Assembly: GCA_023440865.1 (NCBI GenBank)
Contig: JAEXRM010000167.1
Coordinates: 1 to 18,254, forward strand
Reading direction: 5' to 3'
DNA: 18,254 nt
From: Bacillota bacterium
GTDB taxonomy: Bacteria; Bacillota; Clostridia; DSM-8532
A model generated the notes under the pieces. That model saw only the letters and a list, made by a program, of their open reading frames with translations. It was not told where the DNA came from and did no database searches. Below are positions 16,809 through 18,254 of the stretch, in pieces. The position numbers were made by a program, and so were the translations under genes. Position 1 is the first letter of the stretch. Every line of letters starts with the position of its first letter.

Positions 16809-17252
16809 ATGCAGGTCCTCTTGCTGCTCAAATGGTTCCTGCTGGCGAGCGCAGGCGCCATGGTCCCCGCCGTTGTCCTGAACGTGGAACGCAAGCTGCT
16901 GCCATGGGTGGGGCTGTGCGGTGGATTCGGGTATCTGGCCGCCGTCCTTGTCTCACCGTCTTTCGGCATTCCCGGCTATCTGGAGGTGTTCCTCGGCGCG
17001 GTCGTCGTCAGCCTACTGGCAGAAATCTTTGCGCGGCGGTTCAAGGCGCCGGCGGTGACTTTTCTCATCCCCGCCATTTTCCCGCTCGTGCCGGGCATCA
17101 GCGCATACCAGACCATGCAGCAGATTGTGGCGCGGGAATGGGAAAAAGCCGCTGCAACGGGTCTATCCACCGCCGCATCGGCTTTTTCGATCGCTTTCGG
17201 GTTGATGCTCGTCTCCGCCCTGTTCCGGGGCATGTCTCGCAAACCGGTGTAG
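16809..17252 (+). CDS. Threonine/serine exporter ThrE family, C-terminal (ThrE_2/DUF3815) subunit
   Basis: This 147-residue membrane protein has about four to five hydrophobic segments, with the family core APAVTFLIPAIFPLVPGISA and the C-terminal FSIAFGLMLVSALFRG. It corresponds to the second half of ThrE and presumably forms a complex with the preceding subunit. The start ATG 16809 has AAGGGAG about six bases upstream and lies 13 bases after the previous stop, so the two are co-transcribed. The gene ends in a convergent gap with larC that holds two adjacent hairpins. Confidence 0.87.
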   Translation: MQVLLLLKWFLLASAGAMVPAVVLNVERKLLPWVGLCGGFGYLAAVLVSPSFGIPGYLEVFLGAVVVSLLAEIFARRFKAPAVTFLIPAIFPLVPGISAYQTMQQIVAREWEKAAATGLSTAASAFSIAFGLMLVSALFRGMSRKPV

Positions 17253-17256
17253 CGGA

Positions 17257-17294
17257 ATGTCCGCCGCGGGACATGTGGGGTTCCGCAACGGAAC
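17257..17294. terminator. Two adjacent hairpins between convergent thrE-type and larC genes
   Basis: ATGTCC/GGACAT (17257-17262 with 17269-17274) and GTTCCG/CGGAAC (17280-17285 with 17289-17294) form two six-base stems in the 46-bp gap between convergent stops. No T-run follows on either strand, so intrinsic termination is uncertain. Symmetrical GC-rich hairpins in such gaps often act as bidirectional terminators or RNA-end protectors. Confidence 0.4.
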
Positions 17295-17298
17295 ACGG

Positions 17299-18254
17299 TC
17301 ATACGCCTTGCGGATGCCGCGCGGCCCAGGCTTCCTCCGCCATGCGGTAAACCGTGCGAAACGGCAATCCGGTACGACCGGCCGCAGCCCGGACATCCTC
17401 ATACTCCGGCGCCGCCTTCACGATGTCGTTCCAGGTGCAGATTTTGACGGCGATCCGGTTGCCCGCGACCTCAACGGCATCGAATGAGCGGTTCATCACG
17501 GCCCGTTCCGCGCGGATCCGGCGGATGCCGATCGTGCTGCTCTCCCGGAAGATCAGGTGTTCCAGGGCATCCACCCTTGCAGGTTCCGCCAGGACGGTCA
17601 GCAGCATGCCCGGCCGGTTCTTTTTCATGTAAACGGGGGTATGGAACGCGTCACGCGCGCCGGCGTCCAGCAACAGGCCCAACAGGTATCCGGCCGCCTC
17701 GCCCGTCATGTCGTCCAGATTCGCCTCCAGCACGACCACCTCATCCATGGGGCGTACCCCATCCGGCTTGGCGGTTTCCACAAAGCCGGCTTCCGCCGCG
17801 GCGGATTCCATCACCACGGGTGCCGGAATGACTGCAGCCCCCCCCTGCAGATCGATCGCATCACCGACAACGAAACGCAGGATGTTCGGCGCGTCGAAAT
17901 CCTTGTTGCCCACACCATAACCGACGGAGCGGGGAATCATGGGCGGCAGGGGGCCAAACCGGTCCGCCAGCTCCGCCACAATGGCCGCACCTGTCGGTGT
18001 CGTGCGTTCACCCGGACTGCCCTTCGCATAGACCGGCACCGCTCCCTGCGCGAGGATCTCGGCCGTCGCGGGTGCGGGCACCGGCAACAGGCCATGCTGG
18101 CATCGCACAAAGCCGCTCCCCGTATTGACGGGGGAGGCGATGACCTGGTCGGGCAGAAGCCAGCAGAAACAGATCGCCGCACCGACAATATCGACGATGG
18201 AGTCGACCGCGCCGACCTCATGAAAGCCAACCGAAGCCAGCGGAACGCCATGCA
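17299..18254 (-). CDS. larC: Nickel-pincer cofactor biosynthesis protein LarC (partial, N-terminus beyond right edge)
   Basis: The minus-strand frame enters from the right edge and stops at 17299, giving about 318 residues of a protein usually about 400 long. It contains FHEVGAVDSIVDIVGAA, then HGLLPVPAPATAEIL, SPGERTTPTGAAIVAEL and VVLEANLDDMTGEAAGYLL, all hallmarks of LarC. LarC inserts nickel into the pyridinium-dithiocarboxylate precursor to make the nickel-pincer cofactor of lactate racemase and related LarA enzymes. In Lactobacillus plantarum it is made by frameshifting between larC1 and larC2. Here the two parts are one continuous frame, although eight G in a row (17845-17838) lie near the junction. 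No larA, larB or larE is visible, but they could lie beyond the right edge. Confidence 0.9.
   Translation of the reverse strand, partial: HGVPLASVGFHEVGAVDSIVDIVGAAICFCWLLPDQVIASPVNTGSGFVRCQHGLLPVPAPATAEILAQGAVPVYAKGSPGERTTPTGAAIVAELADRFGPLPPMIPRSVGYGVGNKDFDAPNILRFVVGDAIDLQGGAAVIPAPVVMESAAAEAGFVETAKPDGVRPMDEVVVLEANLDDMTGEAAGYLLGLLLDAGARDAFHTPVYMKKNRPGMLLTVLAEPARVDALEHLIFRESSTIGIRRIRAERAVMNRSFDAVEVAGNRIAVKICTWNDIVKAAPEYEDVRAAAGRTGLPFRTVYRMAEEAWAARHPQGV

Overview
The window reads as GC-rich chromosomal DNA (by eye clearly above 55 % GC) from a Gram-positive-type bacterium, most likely a member of the Bacillota (Clostridia-like). The evidence is strong AGGAGG-type ribosome binding sites, a Spo0E-like phosphatase, a DivIVA-domain protein, a two-gene ThrE exporter, a LarC protein and a gliding-type ABC exporter with a DUF4340 partner. 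This placement is an inference; no rRNA or other marker is present. I see no phage, IS element, CRISPR array, tRNA or rRNA.

Layout. (1) 1-3764, minus strand: a tightly packed, translationally coupled ABC-2 exporter operon (ATPase, permease, GldG-like auxiliary protein, DUF4340 protein cut by the left edge). It has a 5' leader with a long imperfect hairpin. (2) 4098-4868, minus: enoyl-ACP reductase FabI. (3) 5182-5522, plus: a 53-residue Spo0E-like gene with a near-consensus sigma-A promoter and an intrinsic terminator. (4) 5536-7193, minus: a coupled pair, Lrp/AsnC regulator then class I aminotransferase. (5) 7371-7844, minus: DivIVA-domain coiled-coil protein with a strong intrinsic terminator. 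(6) 8174-10738, plus: alpha-glucan phosphorylase. (7) 10739-11108: intergenic region with four ~29-bp GC-rich tandem repeats and a good promoter. (8) 11109-12401, plus: membrane-anchored S11 (D-Ala-D-Ala carboxypeptidase) family protein whose three catalytic motifs are all altered. (9) 12432-14285, minus: GAF / histidine-kinase / receiver hybrid with Asn at the expected phospho-acceptor His. (10) 14399-15514, minus: prfB (RF2) without the usual in-frame stop. (11) 15766-17252, plus: a small Cys-rich protein, possibly from a leaderless mRNA, followed by the two ThrE-type exporter halves. (12) 17299-18254, minus: larC, cut by the right edge, with a run of eight G near the LarC1/LarC2 boundary.

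Most genes are conserved housekeeping or regulatory functions. I found no convincing new multi-gene system. The observations best worth following are the two neighbouring apparent pseudoenzymes (S11 protein and hybrid kinase), the orphan Spo0E-like phosphatase with its own strong promoter, the candidate leaderless small-protein gene, the tandem-repeat array, and the G-run in larC.
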